Shown piece by piece: positions 62,057 through 64,000 of a stretch of DNA of 64,000 bases. Each line of letters starts with the position of its first letter. Within the stretch, counting starts at the first letter, position 1. Source of the DNA: Paenibacillus spongiae (GTDB lineage Bacteria; Bacillota; Bacilli; Paenibacillales; Paenibacillaceae); assembly GCF_024734895.1 (NCBI RefSeq), contig NZ_CP091430.1, forward strand, positions 354,501 through 418,500. The letters run 5' to 3'. The position numbers and the translations under genes are program-made. The notes beneath the pieces are model-generated. The model made no database searches and had not been told where the DNA came from. It saw nothing but the letters and a program-made list of their open reading frames with translations.

Positions 62057-63142
62057 ATGGACGGCGGCTACGAAGTAGCGGTCTACTATTTTCCGCAGTG
62101 GCATGCGGATCCGAAGAACGAGGCAAGCAAGGGGAAGGGGTGGACGGAATGGCCGTCGCTGCGCGCAGCGAAGCCCCGGTTCCCCGGGCATGAGCAGCCG
62201 AAGACGCCGCTCTGGGGGGAGATCGACGAAGCCGATCCCCGCGTTTCGGAGATGCAGGTCGATGCGGCAGCCGACCATGGCATCACGGCGTTTCTGTACG
62301 ATTGGTACTGGGATATGGGCGGCGGTGAAGGGCCTTTCCTGCAGCGGGCGCTGGAGGAAGGGTATCTGCAGGCGGGCAACTCCAGCCGGCTGAAGTTCGC
62401 GCTGATGTGGGCGAACCATAATGAAGTGTCGCGGGAGAGGTTCGACGCCATGACCGATTACATCGTCCGTCAATATTTCGGTTACGATCATTATTTGACG
62501 ATCGGGGGCAAGCTCTACTTCTCCATCTATGAGTGCATGACGCTCGTGAAGGGGCTGGGCGGCATCGAGGAAACGGCCGCCGCCCTGGCCGATTTCCGCC
62601 GCAAGACGGTAGCCGCCGGGTACGCCGGCCTTCACCTCAATTTGGTGGAATGGGGATTGAATCCGCGCCATGCGGCTATTATCGGCAGTGACGCGAACGC
62701 GCTGATGGCCCGGCTCGGGATCGACAGCGTCACCTCCTACGTCTGGCTGCATCATCTCGAGCCGGAGTCCTTCCCGGACGCCGATTATGCCGGGTGGGCC
62801 GATGAAGCGACGGCGATGTGGGATGGGCTGCAGGCGCAATTTGCCTCCGTTCCCTATTACCCGAACGTGACGATGGGCTGGGACCCCAGCCCGCGATGCG
62901 ATCCGGATCAGCCGTATGTCAGAGGGGAGTATCCGTATACCCCGATTGCTGCAGGCAATACGCCGGAGGCGTTCGAAGGCGCGCTGCGGAAAGCGAAAGC
63001 CTATGTGGACCGCATGCGCCTGAGCCCTCCGATGTTGACGATATACGCCTGGAACGAATGGACGGAAGGAGGGTATCTGGAGCCGGACACCACGCACGGC
63101 ATGGCTTATTTGGAAGCGATTCGAAACGTATTCAAGCCTTGA
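62057..63142 (+). CDS. WbsX-like / GH99-like glycoside hydrolase-type protein
   Basis: A 361-residue cytoplasmic protein (no signal peptide). The start VAVYYFPQWHADPKNEASKG and GWTEWPSLRAAKPRFPGHEQ, then ITAFLYDWYWDMGGGEG, LKFALMWANHNE and a late LTIYAWNEWTEGGYLEPD, match the WbsX family (PF14307) and the GH99 endo-mannosidase/mannanase clan. The conserved E in WNEWTEGGYLEP near 335-342 is a candidate catalytic acid. The family was first named after O-antigen loci; later work placed relatives among rhamnan/mannan-active hydrolases. In this operon it probably cleaves the imported oligosaccharide. Confidence 0.85.
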   Translation: MDGGYEVAVYYFPQWHADPKNEASKGKGWTEWPSLRAAKPRFPGHEQPKTPLWGEIDEADPRVSEMQVDAAADHGITAFLYDWYWDMGGGEGPFLQRALEEGYLQAGNSSRLKFALMWANHNEVSRERFDAMTDYIVRQYFGYDHYLTIGGKLYFSIYECMTLVKGLGGIEETAAALADFRRKTVAAGYAGLHLNLVEWGLNPRHAAIIGSDANALMARLGIDSVTSYVWLHHLEPESFPDADYAGWADEATAMWDGLQAQFASVPYYPNVTMGWDPSPRCDPDQPYVRGEYPYTPIAAGNTPEAFEGALRKAKAYVDRMRLSPPMLTIYAWNEWTEGGYLEPDTTHGMAYLEAIRNVFKP

Positions 63143-63171
63143 ACGCATTTTGGCCAAAGGAGTGAGAATGA

Positions 63172-64000
63172 TTGATCGCGATGAAGAAACGGCTGGCCGG
63201 CCTGACGGCATCCATAATGGCGCTTAGCCTGCTGCTGCTTATCCCCGCCGGCAGCGTCTGGGCGGAGACCGCCAAGATGTACAGCGAAGCGCCTGATTCC
63301 GCCTATCTCGTATCGAAGGGAAGCGAAGTTATCGGGCTAAGCGGCATGGTATTCAATGACGGGGATCCGGTCGGCATAACGGACGGCAACCCGGCCACGA
63401 TGGCGGGCGGCAAAGAGACCGTTGATTTTTACTTGGATCTGGGGCGGACGCAGCCGCTCAATTACGTGCGGATTCTGTACAACCGGATGTGGGACGGCAT
63501 GAATGAGATCTATGTTTCGAATGACGGCCAGAGCTGGGGGAAACCGGTCGTTAGCGGCGACGGGGCAGCCCACGAGTATATGAAAGACACGGCAGCCACG
63601 GACGGGGAGAAGCAGCCCAATGAACTGGGCGCCCTGCTGCCGGACGGGACGGAAGGACGGTACGTCCGGCTGACGGCCAAGAGCTGGGCCAATTTCTACG
63701 AAGTGGAGGTCTATTCCCCGCAGGAGCCGCCGTACGCGGACACGGCCTATCGCGAGCCGCCGGCGGGCTCGCGCATCGTTTCGCAGGGAGCTGCCGTCAC
63801 CGGCTATAACAGCATGAAATTCAATGACGGCGCCCCGGTCAATATAACGGACGGCAGCCCCGCCACGATGGCGGGCGGGTACGGCAAGGTCGACTTCTAT
63901 GTCGATCTTGGGCGCGAGCTGACGCTCGATTACGTCCAGGTGCTGTTCAACCGGTTCTGGAACGGCACGAACAAAATCTATGTCTCCGGCGATGCCGTGA
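63172..64000 (+). CDS. Secreted protein with tandem discoidin-like repeats (3' end outside window)
   Basis: The frame is open from TTG 63172 to the window end (276 codons, no stop). TTG is chosen because CCAAAGGAG lies nine bases ahead; ATG 63181 is three codons in. A signal peptide follows (GLTASIMALSLLLLIPAGSV, cleavage near WAE). Two similar segments of about 157-residue spacing are seen: MVFNDGDPVGITDGNPATMA with VDFYLDLGRTQPLNYVRILY, and MKFNDGAPVNITDGSPATMA with VDFYVDLGRELTLDYVQVLF. They resemble F5/8-type (discoidin/CBM32) sugar-binding domains. A catalytic domain may follow downstream. As the last visible gene of the YesMN locus it probably acts on the extracellular polysaccharide. 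Confidence 0.82.
   Translation, partial: MIAMKKRLAGLTASIMALSLLLLIPAGSVWAETAKMYSEAPDSAYLVSKGSEVIGLSGMVFNDGDPVGITDGNPATMAGGKETVDFYLDLGRTQPLNYVRILYNRMWDGMNEIYVSNDGQSWGKPVVSGDGAAHEYMKDTAATDGEKQPNELGALLPDGTEGRYVRLTAKSWANFYEVEVYSPQEPPYADTAYREPPAGSRIVSQGAAVTGYNSMKFNDGAPVNITDGSPATMAGGYGKVDFYVDLGRELTLDYVQVLFNRFWNGTNKIYVSGDAV

Overview
The window is chromosomal DNA of a spore-forming, Gram-positive bacterium of the Paenibacillus type. The evidence is an H-type small acid-soluble spore protein gene, SLH-domain surface anchoring, strong GGAGG ribosome sites with GTG and TTG starts, YesM/YesN-type and large membrane AraC regulators beside sugar ABC transporters, and a Bacillus-style phenylalanine/tyrosine catabolic operon. 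Most genes are moderately GC-rich. A few blocks (the SLH phosphatase gene and 11.7-13.3 kb) look clearly richer in AT. No rRNA, tRNA, CRISPR array or complete insertion sequence was seen.

Layout. 0-8 kb: the 3' part of a GH36 alpha-galactosidase-like gene, a large SLH-anchored metallophosphatase, a GH172/DUF2961 protein, then sspH with a DUF421 membrane protein on the minus strand. 8-11.4 kb: a minus-strand sugar ABC importer (binding protein and two permeases, no ATPase). 11.5-13.4 kb: a scar with a truncated SDR gene, two AT-richer genes (ModA-like binding protein, PF03640 lipoprotein) and the tail of an IS110-family transposase. 13.7-27 kb: a glycan-use locus with GH29 fucosidase, membrane AraC regulator, LplB/LplC/LplA-like importer, GH3 and GH38 alpha-mannosidase.

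27.4-33.7 kb: an aromatic amino acid operon, hpd - unknown 318-aa gene - fahA - hmgA - phhA, degrading Phe/Tyr through homogentisate to fumarate and acetoacetate. 33.9-41.7 kb: a YfbR-like nucleotidase, a GntR/FCD repressor gene, and a divergent operon (DUF6282, cupin, HpcH/HpaI aldolase, MFS, thiolase, CoA-transferase A and B). Its last three genes would turn acetoacetate into acetyl-CoA. 42-47.7 kb: PhyH oxygenase, chromate transporter, a wrecked oligopeptide-ABC ATPase gene, a stalk-domain secreted protein, and hflX behind a long structured leader.

47.8-64 kb: a secreted beta-propeller protein, an SGNH hydrolase, an MFS transporter, a tiny basic protein convergent with a Ser/Thr kinase, and a second sugar locus: YesM-like kinase, YesN-like regulator, binding protein, two permeases, a WbsX/GH99-like protein and a repeat-containing secreted protein cut by the window end.

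The strongest candidate for something undescribed is the hflX leader at 45.94-46.40 kb. It has a promoter, a 12-codon leader peptide carrying an R-V-R motif, mutually exclusive RNA pairings, and an intrinsic terminator 47 nt before the hflX start. Together these look like an antibiotic-sensing attenuator. Second is the unassigned 318-aa protein in the homogentisate operon, which sits where a maleylacetoacetate isomerase is missing.
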